Source: Guillardia theta CCMP2712 (lineage: Eukaryota; Cryptophyceae; Pyrenomonadales; Geminigeraceae). Taken from it: 64,000 nt of DNA. A program made the translations under genes and the position numbers. Shown here one piece after another: positions 34,301 through 44,680 of the stretch. Under the pieces are notes generated by a model, which was given only the letters and a program-made list of their open reading frames with translations, made no database searches and was not told the origin of the DNA. Position 1 is the stretch's first letter, and each line of letters begins with the position of its first letter. Where the stretch lies: NCBI RefSeq assembly GCF_000315625.1, contig NW_005434647.1, forward strand, positions 512,645 to 576,644, read 5' to 3'.

Positions 34301-34434
34301 GTTGCTGTCAGATCAGGCGAACTTGGAGTGGCGAAGACAGTCAGGAGGAGGAGACAAAACAAGGTCGTCGAGAACCGCCATGAAGACCAAGAGAGAGCGC
34401 ATGCTTTACCCTTCGCATCGCTACCTCGGCTCAT
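28531..34434 (-). CDS. Large low-complexity secretory protein with C-terminal HAD/FCP1-like phosphatase domain
   Basis: Exons 34434-32119, 32076-30025, 29974-29919, 29850-29793, 29721-29624, 29578-29491, 29430-29272, 29236-29166, 28980-28626 and 28581-28531 join in frame to 1,767 residues. The N-terminus has a hydrophobic segment (STTLFCLLLLTVFAT) suitable as a signal peptide or anchor. Residues about 250-1430 are Glu, Gln, Lys and Ser-rich coiled-coil or disordered sequence with acidic runs and three polyQ blocks separated by HSE. The C-terminal domain (about 1440-1700) is HAD-like: FLDLDHSAIFG (motif I, DxDxS), VVLYTRR (II), AAPKKLLPT (III Lys) and LWDDNEE (IV). All key residues of the FCP1/SCP-type phosphatases are present, so activity is possible. 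A Met 17 codons upstream is an alternative start. Exons 1 and 2 are very long for this genome. Confidence 0.78.
30589..31012. repeat. Direct duplication of about 350 bp inside the coding sequence
   Basis: The plus-strand text from GTCATGTGTTGTTCC to CGACTCGCTCTGCTCC occurs near 30,590-30,660 and again near 30,940-31,010, and flanking blocks (for example CCATCGCCTTCGTTTCCCGC) recur with the same offset. In the protein this repeats a segment containing QSESANSLLGSPATRE and TGREEAEVK(S/A)GMK. Confidence 0.8.
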
Positions 34435-35665
34435 GTTGCCGCGAGATGCACCCAAGTCGCCTGATAGCACGCCGATCCGATCCAAACTGCTCGCGATTGA
34501 CGATGAGAAGAACGATGGAGGTGGTAAGAAGAGAAAGCAGAACGGTCAGAAAAGATGCATCTGAGAGGTTCAACAGGAAGCTAGAACCCACGATCCGTTG
34601 CCAGTATGCGCAATTATGGGGCGGGTTCGGGTCTGATCCCTGAGCTGTGAACAAGAAGCGAATCACTCGAACATCTGTAACAGCTGTCTGATGATGTTCC
34701 AATCACTTGGTCTTGTTCCTCTCCTCATTCCGCCTCCTCCGCCTCCTCTTCCTCCTCGTTTCTTCTCCCATGCAAGGTACCAACATAGCGCATGGCGACG
34801 ATGAGGCCTGTTATAAAGAAAGAAAATCTGAAATCTTTTTATAAAATTTGAAAATTACAACCAACTTTTCTGTAATATCCCTTGGTTTCAACATTGTAGC
34901 CAAACAACCATGCAGACTGGATTGTCGAAATATTTTTATCAAAATTTCAATATTGCCTATAATATTTCAAAGGTAATCCAAGAATAACAAAGGTGTCGCC
35001 GAATCCTGACCAGGCCATCCTCAGAGCTTTGGGGGCCACCGGCGGCCCGGGCCGGGCCCGCCTGGCGCGGCAAGCGAAGTGCTCCGAGGCTGCCGCCGAG
35101 TCACTGGCAAGCCAGCTGTGCTGACTCCCGCCGGCATGATAAGCCGACAGGCCTGGCTCGGTTCCAAAGTGGCCGGTTGAACTGAGGAAGCCTTAAAGTT
35201 TGACCCGTCGGTCCGTTATTACTAAGCCCCGTACTAGCACTGTGAGCCCCGCGCGACCGGGCCGTGAACTGTCTGATCGGATCAGTGGAGGAGTACGATC
35301 CGACGGACCGTACGGCACGGTACCGGGACCGTACGGTCGGTGTACCGTACGGTACGGCCGCCGGGGTACGGTACTGTACGGTCAGTGTCCGATCCGGGGT
35401 ACTACGGCGGTCGAGTTACGGTTACATATCCGTTAGGATCAAACTACTGCTACACCAGCCTGACGGTGGATGGGCGCAACGAGACCAGGCGGAGGTCCTT
35501 GGAAAGTACGAGGGTGGGTGGGGTCCTCAAAATGACCAGGGGTGGTAACCTCAGGAGCCTAGTTTTGTACTGAGAAACTTAAAAGCCGAGGGGTCAGGTG
35601 TCTGGGGTAACCCATGTAAAAATCATTGGGGGTAGGGGTAGTTGACCATCGGACCACAAACCAAC
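34435..35665. other. Spacer with GC-rich repeat island at 35.02-35.48 kb
   Basis: The first half is AT-richer and holds no clear gene. The second contains a GC-rich island with stacked GGTACCG, CCGTACGG and CGGTAC palindromes, followed by G-rich GGGTAGGGG-type DNA just before the next gene. This spacer also contains the likely promoter of the HAD-domain gene. Confidence 0.5.
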
Positions 35666-38600
35666 ATGGAGGTATGGAGAGCGGAGGGCTTCGAGGCGAA
35701 GATGGAGGCGGCGATGAAGAAGATGAAGACGATGCTGAAGGAAGGAAGAGACGCCTGCCTTCCTGCAGATGTTCCACACACCTATGAAGACAAGTGAGTT
35801 GAAACCTTGTTGTGAGCCATGCACTCAGCTACCGCACATTGTGGACTGTGATCTTTTTGGTGGCGTTTGATGTCGACGACGAGTGTAGGGTTGTTTGTGG
35901 ACTGCGCCTTGTCTTGTTTCTCAATCGTATCCGTATAAGAATCGTTTTGAATATGAGGGTTTCAAACGCGATGATGCGTTGGTGATCTCTTGTGGCAGGT
36001 ACGACCTTGTCGAGAATGTCACCAACTCAGCGTTGGCTTGTCTCCTGGGATCACTCGAGCTTTTCGGGCTCTCAAAGGACACGATCGACGCTAACAAGGC
36101 ACATAAAGACGGACAGCCCGTCTTGCTCTGCTTCAAGAGCACGGAGAAGTGTGCGTTCGACTGCAAGAAGACCAGGGAGGAAGCACATCCTCGAAAGGTA
36201 GAGGCAGATACGAGGGTCACCAACACGCACGAGAACGATCAGGGAGACTTCTCAAAGACCACAAAGACAAAGACAACATCGTACAAGGTATCCACACTCA
36301 TCGACGAGTTCTTCTGGAACTTTGAAGTGGAGTACAAGTTCTTCCTGGAGGTAGGGAGGGAGCCGCGGCAGGTGGAGCTTGTGAGCAACAAGATGGTCTG
36401 CAAGCTCAAGACGGCGACGGATGCTCCTCCTAGACCTGAGCTGACCTGCCATCCGAGCATGCAAGCAGACATCACTTGGCTCTTGAGCGCCGTCGATGAG
36501 CAGTCGGTGTTTCACTTCAAGGTCGACAGGAACAAGGGTTGCCGCACTCCCCGCAGGAACGTTCAAGTAGAGGCCCTGCTCGCCTCTGCTGCTGACTTCC
36601 GCTCCTGGTGTCAGAGTGTTGGCAACTACTTCTCTTCACTCGCAGTCGTGGCAGGGCAGCTGCCCTCGTCCTCGGAGCAGGTGGGGGAGCTGCTGGAGAG
36701 GCATCAGAGTTTTATTCCTGTCTATCCTTTCTTCTTCGTCAAACAGGGAGACGATGAGGGCCGCTCGGAGGCTCCTCAGCATCTGTTCCCCCTCGACGAT
36801 CTTAACAGCATGATCCAGCGGCACAAGCAAGATCTCTCGTCTTCCCTCACTTCGGCCGAGCAGGAGCTGATCGCACGGAAAGGCTTCCTCGGGCCTCAGG
36901 AGGGCAGAGTCCTCTGCCTCCTCTTCCACCTCCTGCGCATCGTCGAGGACCATCACCGCAGTGTAAACCATGTGGAGGACGGAATGAGAGAGCAGCTGAT
37001 CTCCGCCATCGGCAAGGAGATTCTTCCCTCCGACTTCCTGAACTACATGTGCTTCCACTACCGAAGGTTCTTCCTTCCGTCCTTCGCTCCCTCCCCCTTC
37101 TCCTTTGCCATCCGTCGACCCGATCACTTTCCCGACGGGGCCTTGACCATGGAGTGCAAGATGAGCAGCAGCGATCAGTACGAGCCTGTGCTCACCTTCC
37201 GCAAGGAGACAACAATCCCGCCCTCCTCCCCGATGAGGATGAAGATCAACTCAGGCACTCAAGTTTCTTTCTGCGGCCAGCAGCATCTCCACGGTTGGAT
37301 CTCTTTCGACTTCGCGGGTAAGATGCTGGTGGACTTGACATCCTAATTGTCAGATCACTGACTCTTTCTCTCCCTCTTTCTCCCTTCATTCCTCCCTTTC
37401 CCCATGACCCTCGTTTCTCCCTCCCTCCCTCCCTCCCTCCCTCCCTCCCTTCCTTTTCCCCGAACGGTTATCTGTCTCCCTTCCCGTCTTCTCTCCCTCT
37501 TCCTTGTCCAGAGGAGGAGCAGATCCAGCTGAAGCTCTGTGCTCGTGCGCGTCAGTTCAGCTCCTTCCTCGTCCTCATTGGCACGGTCGTTTCCAAGGAG
37601 GAGTTCGAGGCGAAACATGCGTCCATCCTTCAGAACAAGGACGAGCTCGAGGTTCCCCTCCGGCTCTCCAGCATCTCCTCTCCTAAGGAGTTCCGGGATG
37701 CCATTGAGTCGCTCTCCCCCGAGCAGCAGGCGTTCGCCCGCAGCTACCGCAAGATGCAGCTCGGCTCTACCGTCTTTGCCGTCCTCGTCATCGAGATCAA
37801 GCCGCAGCTGGAGAAGCTGCTGAGCCTCGCGCCCGACAGCCTCAAGAAGGAGGTGAAGCTCACGCAGGACCTGATGGAGCTCTTCCTCAAGTACCAGATC
37901 CCCAGCGACCTCCTCACCTTCGACGGCGACCTCTCGACTCCAGCAGGGCAGAGGGTGGAGCAGATCAAGGAGCACGTCAACAAGGTCAAGAGTGTCATCA
38001 GCGAGACGCAGGAGGAGCAGCTCAAGTTGTCGGCCTTGGAGGCTGACATGGCGATGGAGGAGCTGACGGTCAAGGAGTGTTACAGCACCGCATGCTACGC
38101 CATGCCCCCACCTGCTCCTCCTCCTTGCGTGCGGAGGATGTGTGCACCTGGAGCTGCGGGAGCCGCCGCGCCCGCCATGGAAAGGATGATGAGCATGGAG
38201 AAGATGCCGACCAAGAAGATGAAGAGCGGCAATGCACTGCCGAAGCCGACGCCGACGCCGACGCCAGCTGAGACAGGAAGCAGCGGCAAGCAGCAGCAAT
38301 CAACGCAGGAGAGCAGCATGAAACGAGAAGAAGCGGCCGAGGGAGGACGGGAGGGAGAGCTAGACATCACCAATATCCCGGTCGCCCTGGACAAGCGCAT
38401 GGAGGAGGTGGACGAAGAAGGCGCGATGCGAGCATGCGTGCTTAAGCCTGACAAGACGTGGAAGAAACGAACCCAGAAGAATCTGCTCGCAGCCCCAGAG
38501 ACGCTAACGTTGCAGGAGGAGGAGCAGAGGAGGGAAAAGGATAAAGCCTTTGACCTCCTCGATGCGCTCTCTCGCTCCGGCAACCTTCTCATCGACGCCT

Positions 38601-38932
38601 GCTCCCTGCACGTCGTGTTTCCTGCCTCCCATCGCTTCGATAAGTCGCTCATCGAGACGGTCACTTCATCCTCCTCACCCCCCGCTTTCACCCTTCACCT
38701 CTGATCCCCTCGCAATCTCCTCCTGCTGTTCTCCAGCTTACGCCTGCTACAGGTCATTGCTGACAACGTCAACCCCATCGAAAGGGTCGAGAGATCTTCT
38801 CTCATCCTTTCCTCCATCCTCCAGCAGGAGGACGCGAACCAGCTCGTCGCTCCTCCACACAGGGAGCGCATCCGCGAGCTCTGCCCGTCCCTCTGCTCCT
38901 CCCTGCCTCGTCTGGCTTCTCACTGTGACTGA
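35666..38932 (+). CDS. 958-residue protein of an unnamed protist family
   Basis: Exons 35666-35793, 35829-35871, 35940-37317, 37512-38659 and 38753-38932 keep one frame. The first three-quarters are mixed alpha/beta without a motif I can name. There is a Pro/Ala/Met-rich, Cys-bearing linker (about 700-770; CYAMPPPAPPPCVRRMCAP, then KPTPTPTP). The C-terminal block is distinctive: DITNIPVALDKRMEEVDEEG, KTWKKRTQKNLL, AFDLLDALSRSGNL, SLHVVFPASHRFDKSLIETV and ADNVNPIERVERS. I associate this block with large conserved proteins of algae and other protists that lack a known function, but cannot confirm this here. The short exon 2 and its GTCGAC donor are the weakest part of the model. The stop lies 18 bp from the convergent neighbour's stop. 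Confidence 0.72.
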
Positions 38933-38949
38933 GCTTTTAATGTTGCGAG

Positions 38950-41230
38950 CTACAAGAGCATAACATGCTCCTCCCATAACCGAAACGTCGCCGCCCTGCT
39001 CAGCTCCAGCTGCCCGTGCAGCATCTCTGCCACCATCCAGAAGGGAGACGCGAAGATCTTGAGAGTTACGATGGTCGCCTTGAGGAAGGAGATCACTATC
39101 CCCACCGGCGCCTCCTCCTCTCCCATCGCCAGAAATCGCAGCAAGTCCTTCTTCGCAGAAGTCATCCCGGCCCTCCCTTGTCCTTCTCCTGCTCGTCCTG
39201 CTGCTTCAGCATCCCCACTGCTTCCTCCTAGCGAGCCTAGCGACGACACCATCCTCGAGGCCTGCCGGCCAGCCCCGACGAGCATGTTGAGGCTGGCTCG
39301 CTGCAGCTGTTGGCTCTCGGGGCTCAGGTGGAGGAAGCGAAGCAAGGAGGTCGCGGCACCCGTGATGCTCTCGGCCGTTCCTGCCCCTACTGCCGCCTTG
39401 AGCGCCTCCTGCACCTTTCCTCCTGCAGCCTCCGCCCACAAGCAGGCAGTCGGCTTGTTCGAGGAGGAAGAGGCGAGGGAGTCGCGCAGGTGCCGGAGCT
39501 TGTTGGCGTGGATAGGCTTCATCTTCAGCTTCTGAATCCTCTCCTCGCTCAGCTCCACCAGGTCTGCCACGTACCGCAGCTCCTCTTCCCCCAGCGCCTC
39601 CTCGTACTGAAGGAGCCCATGCTCCTTCAGCAGCAGCCCCAGCCCTCCTGATGTCTCCCTGCTACTCTCATGCGGCCAGTGACCGCAGGACAATCGTGAA
39701 GCCAGGAGCCAAACGACGGGGAGGAGAAGGAGAGGGAGAAGGAGGAGGAGGCTGATTCGCAGGCAGCTGCTCCTCCCCTTCTGCTGCCTGCTCCTCGTAA
39801 CAGGAGCTACGACCTTGGGTTGCTGCTCCTCCTTGCTGGAGGGTATAGCTCTTTTCCTCAGGGCAGACTCCTGCGCCTTCAGCGAGTCATCTGAGGGCTG
39901 CGGCGGGACGGCATCTTGAACTGCGGGCGGTGGATGGCTGGAGGCGGTAGAGGATGCTTCTCTTCTGGTCCTGCTCAGGAGTCAAGAGGAAGGAGGAGAC
40001 GACGAGGAAAGAACCTGATCAGCCCCACAAGCCACGAGCAGAGAGCATGGAAGTCGATCGGCCCATGAAACTTCTCGCTGACGGTCAGGAGCCTCGGCTC
40101 GAGCAGAAGCATGCTGGGCAGCTGCTCAACCTTGTAGGCTGCTTGAAGGCGCCTGGAGGAGCGTGAGAGGACTTGAGAGATGGGAATGCAGGGAGAGAGG
40201 AGAGGCAGGACGAAAGACAGAGAAGAGGAGGAAGAGGAAGGCATGGAAGAAGAGACCTGCTGGATGGACTGATGACGTACAGGGCGATCTCGGTGGAGAA
40301 GGCGGCAGAGAGCAGGGAGAAGAGCTGCGAGCGAGTGAGGGTGGGGGGGGAGACAAGAGCTGCTGACCTCCTGGTGCTGACCCTCATGCTCGACGAAGCA
40401 GAAGAGGAGCGGGCAGGGCTGCTGCTCGGCTGCTCCCACCGAGTCATCGCGAATGATCGTCGGCTGAACGTCCTGCACGACCCTTTAAGGGAAGAGGATG
40501 CGGCACAAAATCGCTAGATGCGGGGAGAGAGTGACGGGCTGAACTGAGGAGGCAAGCATGAAGGATGGAAGGAATGGATGGAGGGAGGGAGGGATGGAGG
40601 GAGGGAGGGAGGGAGTATAGAAGAGTAGGAGGGGTCTGAGAGACTCAGCAGGAGAACCAAGAGGAAAGCAGAATGAAGAGAAATGGAGGAGGAAAACGCC
40701 GCGAGTTCCGCGGGCATGTCACCTTTCTGGACGTCATAGCGCTTGTGGAGCGAGCAACGAAGGCAACGACCTGGAGGAGGAGGAGGAGGAGGAGCGTCAG
40801 GGCAGGAGCAGGGAAGCAGCAGTGGGACCTCTTCAAGGCTGATCACTCCACTAGAGGAGGAGAAAGTCTCGACTCTTTCCTGCAGCGCAGCAGGAGCATG
40901 CACAGTCATGCAGGGATATTGCCTGCGAGTAGGTTATCGCAGCTCCTCATGGATCTAAGTCACCTCGAGGGGAGGGCGCCTGCTTGTCCCTGCATGAGCA
41001 ACACGGCGCACGGGTATCGATGGTTGAACATTTTAGAGACCTGCAAGTCCATGTCAACAACGCCAGGTCAGCGACGAAAGGGAGGAAGGGTGAGCGTGGG
41101 GCAACCGAGCATGTCATGGCGAGCACACAATGGTCAGAGATGAAGTTTCGACCTGCTCAAACAGGACGGGCACTGAGTTCGTGTCGACGTACAGCACGAT
41201 GTGAGGAAAATGAGGCTTGAGGAGCTTCAT
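38950..41230 (-). CDS. Thioredoxin-fold (PDI-like), transmembrane, SAM-domain fusion protein
   Basis: Exons 41230-41153, 41040-40964, 40922-40829, 40770-40723, 40472-40368, 40324-40257, 40152-40015 and 39970-38950 give 542 residues in one frame. The first roughly 215 residues look like two thioredoxin folds: PHIVLYVDTNSVPVLFEQ with FNHRYPCAVLLMQG, then CPLLFCFVEHEGQ with YKVEQLPSMLLLEP and EKFHGPIDFHALCSWL. Neither has a CxxC site, so an oxidoreductase role is unlikely; chaperone or scaffold use is possible. A Pro/Ser-rich linker leads to one strong membrane helix (SLLLLLPLLLLPVVWLLAS), followed by a SAM-like domain (LLKEHGLLQYEEALGEEEL to HANKLRHLRDSL) and an Ala-rich helical tail. A signal peptide is missing at the chosen Met, so an upstream exon is likely. 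Confidence 0.72.
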
Positions 41231-41529
41231 CTCCTACCCGCTGATATCAGATCCCAACAAGTCCGAGACAATCCCTCCATCACCTTCAAGTCTCTTTCCC
41301 ATTCCAACCATCTCCACATCTCCTGCTGGCAGCGCTGCGTGCTCGGTCCCCACATGGCGGCCACTCCTCCAGCCCCCCCGAATGCTCTACAGCACTCGTC
41401 ACGCACACGCACCGAACAGCTGCTCCCCTCCTGCCATCCCATTCTCTCCCGCCCCTGACTAATTTCTTGTCTCCTTCATTCTCCTTTCCTTTTCCTTTCA
41501 CTCCCTCCCTCTCTCCTCACCTCTCCTCC

Positions 41530-42787
41530 TCACCTCTCAGGCTCCTTCCTCACTTCCTCCATGCGCGGTTGAAATGTTTCCTCCCTTGCCATCTCGCCAT
41601 GCACGGCTAGCGACCCCGACGGAGCCTCTTGAAACGCTGAGGGAGATGGAGAGGTCACGGAGGGAGAAGCTGCTGTTGTTGCTGTTGCTGTTGCTGCTGT
41701 AGAAGGCTTTGATGACACGTTTCCTGCAAGCACATCAGTGAATGGGCAGGGTCGTCGTTATCAAGAGACCGAGGAGAAGGACGAGGCGGCTGGTCCCCTG
41801 GATCCAAGGCGGGACGCCTTCGTTGGAGTCGAAGAAGTCGTTTGCAAGCTCCCGCTGGCAGGTCTCAGCCTTGGCTCTGTCCTGGTTCGCTAGACCCTCA
41901 AGGAGGGAGGATAGCTTCGTCATGATGGACTCCCTCAGCGCCCCTGCTGTGACGCTGCTCTCCAACATCCGCAGCTTCTTCTCAGTGTCCTGCATCTGGC
42001 GCGCAGGAAGCTTGTGGCAGAGGGGGAAGGCAACCTCCTCCAACGCTCGCTTGATCGATGAGCTGTCGGCACTCACCGTCATGTGCCGTTGCTCAGTGCT
42101 CGAGTTTGCGCTGCTAGTTCGCCCTGAGCTCCCTGGAGAGCTCAAGGGGGGAGCAGGAGCAGATTGGATGGGCTGCTGAACAATCTGCTGCTTCTGGCTC
42201 GGCGGCAGAGAGGACGGGGGTTGCGCCATTGGCGTCTGCTGGTAACCTGCAGGAATCCCTGGGCTCAGAGGAAGCGACGAGTATGAGGGGGGGAGGGAAG
42301 GGGGCGGTGCGGGCTTGAATGGCGCCTGCTGTGACAAACTTGGCGGGACACCAGGAGGAGGTTGAGGAGCAGGAGAGGACGAAAACCCTGGCAGGTACAA
42401 GTCAAAGGCCAAGAGCTCGTTCTCATGAACTCACCGCTGGGGAGGCCTCCCTGGCGCGCGTTTGGAAGTACTTGCGGGGACGACGCGTGAGGACCTCGGA
42501 CCACTTGAGCAGTGGGAGGCGGAGGACCGGGAGGAGGCACTTGATCGGTAAGATTCAGCTCGGTAACATGAGATCTCAACGGTTCATCACCTGGATGAAC
42601 CATCCGTTGCTGCTGCTGCTGCTGCTGCTCTTCCTGCAACCCATGGGTCAGGCATCAGTTGTCTTACGGCTCAAAACTATTCGACACGTCCAAGCCTCAC
42701 AGTACCCGCAACTTGGCAAGGATTTGCACTTACCGCTCCTCCTCCTCCTCCCCCTCCTCCCCCTCCTGCCGCCGGTGCTGGCTCCAT
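41530..42787 (-). CDS. SRA1/Sec31-type C-terminal domain protein
   Basis: Exons 42787-42734, 42633-42435, 42387-41770 and 41723-41530 give about 354 residues. The start MEPAPAAGG is followed by a poly-Gly run, a Gln run, and a long Pro-rich region (QPPPGVPPSL, PPPSLPPSYSSL) like that of Sec31. The folded part, about 215-290, is helical: FPLCHKLPARQMQDTEKKL, LRESIMTKLSSLLEGLANQD and CQRELANDFFDSNE, ending in PWIQGTSRL. This fits the SRA1/Sec31 helical bundle found at the end of COPII coat protein Sec31 and in steroid receptor RNA activator protein. No WD40 part is present, so this is a free-standing SRA1-like protein rather than full Sec31. The Ala/Thr/Ser tail is low complexity. Confidence 0.68.
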
Positions 42788-43553
42788 GTCACGAAATTGC
42801 ACGTGTTTTCAGTCAACTGCTGATGATCGGACTGTACTGATCGAAAGGTCCGAGGCACCGGATGATCTCAGTGATCGGACGGTGCCGCGCGGTGCCGGCC
42901 GGGCCCGGGCTTGAGTCCTTACCGTACGCCGGGTACGGTACGGTACTGACCGTCGGACTTCTTTTCTCAAAGTTAAAACGGCGGAATTCCCCGGGGGCCG
43001 GGCCAGCCGCCGATAGCGGCGGACTCCGGCGGGCGGCCGGGCCACGGCCGCCGGTGATGGGTTACGGTCAGGGTTCAAACGGTTCAATCATGGCATGAAC
43101 TTCGGGATGTCAGGCTCACTGGCACAGTTGACGCAGTTGAACTTCGAAGGATATCAAAATTGAGCAACGTCATGGTATTACGGTATCACTGGACGGTGAC
43201 CGTACGCATCCGATGATCACTGTTACCACTGGGCCATGCCAGACTCCGAGGCTCGGACGGACTACCGTGGGCGGCGGCCCTCAGGCTTGCGGCCGGCCGG
43301 CCCCGGCCCGGCGGACACTGACCGCGGCATCACCGTCACGGAATCAACTTCATGATTACCCTCACTACCAAGATCATCATGTGCAGCTGGACTCAGTACA
43401 GCTCTCGTCAAGATGACTTTTCATTGAATATCTCAGGTTTCAAATAAACAATAACGTGCCAGTGCTTCTGACCGACCCGGCAAAATGGTCGAGCTCTACC
43501 GTACTCCGAGAACGAATTTCGAGTACGAAATTCTACGCGAGTAGGCTTTCCAC
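42788..43553. repeat. GC-rich repeat island
   Basis: From about 42,840 to 43,330 the DNA is GC-rich with GGTACGGTACGG and CGGCCGGGCC palindromic runs. It includes TTTTCTCAAAGTTAAAA, a fragment shared with islands near 6.1 and 6.6 kb. No gene is recognised. Confidence 0.6.
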
Positions 43554-44680
43554 TCAATTGTCAACGTCAACGGCGTCCGACGAGTGCTTGAAGCGGTCAA
43601 ACATGTCACGGTCGTCGATCTCGTTCATGATCCTGGCCTGTTCAGGTGACACCAGCCAGGACAGGTCAAAGCTCTGATCATCTTCTTCGACTGCATCCAC
43701 TGCCCCAAGAGTCTTCAAGTCCTGCAACCAAGGGTCAGAAGAGCACTAGACTTGCTTCACAAGGCTTCAGTCACCTTAGCATCAGGTATCTTTGGAGTGT
43801 CGCTCTGTTGACTTGAGATTCCCAGCAGCCTTTCCAGCGGATCGCAGTGATCCATGACGTTGGCTCTTGACTGCTGGAAGCCTCCCAGCAAGCGCCAGTC
43901 GATCTCCGACTCCTCGATCATTGGAAACTGATCAGCAGCAACAGGCCTCTGCGCTACTGGTTGCGGCAAAGGGCGAGCAGGAATGCTCGGCTTTTCGATC
44001 TTCAAGCCTGAAGCGCGGGCTGAGAGGTGGGTTGGTATTGGCTTGATGATAGATGGCCCAGCAAGTGGGCTGGCAACGGAAGATGGTTGCTGAGAAGGAA
44101 TAGCAGGTGTATCGGCCGGAACGTCTTTGTCATTCTTCTTCGGAGGAGCAAGCCCTTGCTTCCTCAGGATGATCTTGTTGCCTTTGAAAGGCCACTTCTC
44201 AATCCCGAGTTGTCGACAAACTTTCTTGATCACGGTTGCACAGATGCCCTGCCACTTCATCAGGACATGAATCTACTCTCGTCACAGAAAGCTCACCAGC
44301 TTCTTACAAACTTGTTGCTGCGGCATGTTGAAATGACTCTCTAGCACCTGTCTCGTGATGACTATGGGTGGCCGATTGCTTCCTAACTTGTCCTGTCCTG
44401 CCTTCCTCCTGGGGAAGATCGTGACATCATCGCAGTTGGGCAGCAGCCTCGTCCTCTTTCTTGATTTCTTCGACGCAGTCGAGGATGAAGATGATGACGC
44501 TGAGTTTGGAGAGCTGGTCTGTGACATGCTGAAGTCTGTGCTCATGCTTTCCACAAGCGATCGATGCAGACTTGGATCAGGGCGAGGATAAGAAGCTTCA
44601 GGCAACAGGGTGTTCCTCCAAAGATTGTGATATCGCATTTGATTTCCAATCATCATGTGCGGCTCCTGTCTTCCCAGCAT
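43554..44680 (-). CDS. RWP-RK transcription factor
   Basis: Exons 44680-44297, 44248-43775 and 43721-43554 (phase 0 introns of 48 and 53 nt) give 341 residues. The RWP-RK domain spans the first intron: ITRQVLESHFNMPQQQVCKK, LGICATVIKKVCRQLGIEKW, then PFKG. This matches the family pattern of a leucine-rich helix followed by C-x-T-x-x-K-K-x-C-R-x-x-G-I-x-x-W-P, with the last residues diverged from RWPxRK. Before it lies a Ser-rich basic stretch (SSSSSSTASKKSRKRTR) that could be a nuclear localisation signal; after it come Pro/Ala/Lys-rich and acidic segments (EEDDQSFDLSWL), a plausible activation region. Plant and algal members control nitrogen response and gamete differentiation; the target here is unknown. 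Confidence 0.88.

Noticed and set aside
37355-38299. 314-codon minus-strand frame rich in Leu, Arg and His
   Set aside because: Antisense to exon 4 of the 958-residue gene, which has clean splice joins and biased codon use; the antisense product is low complexity.
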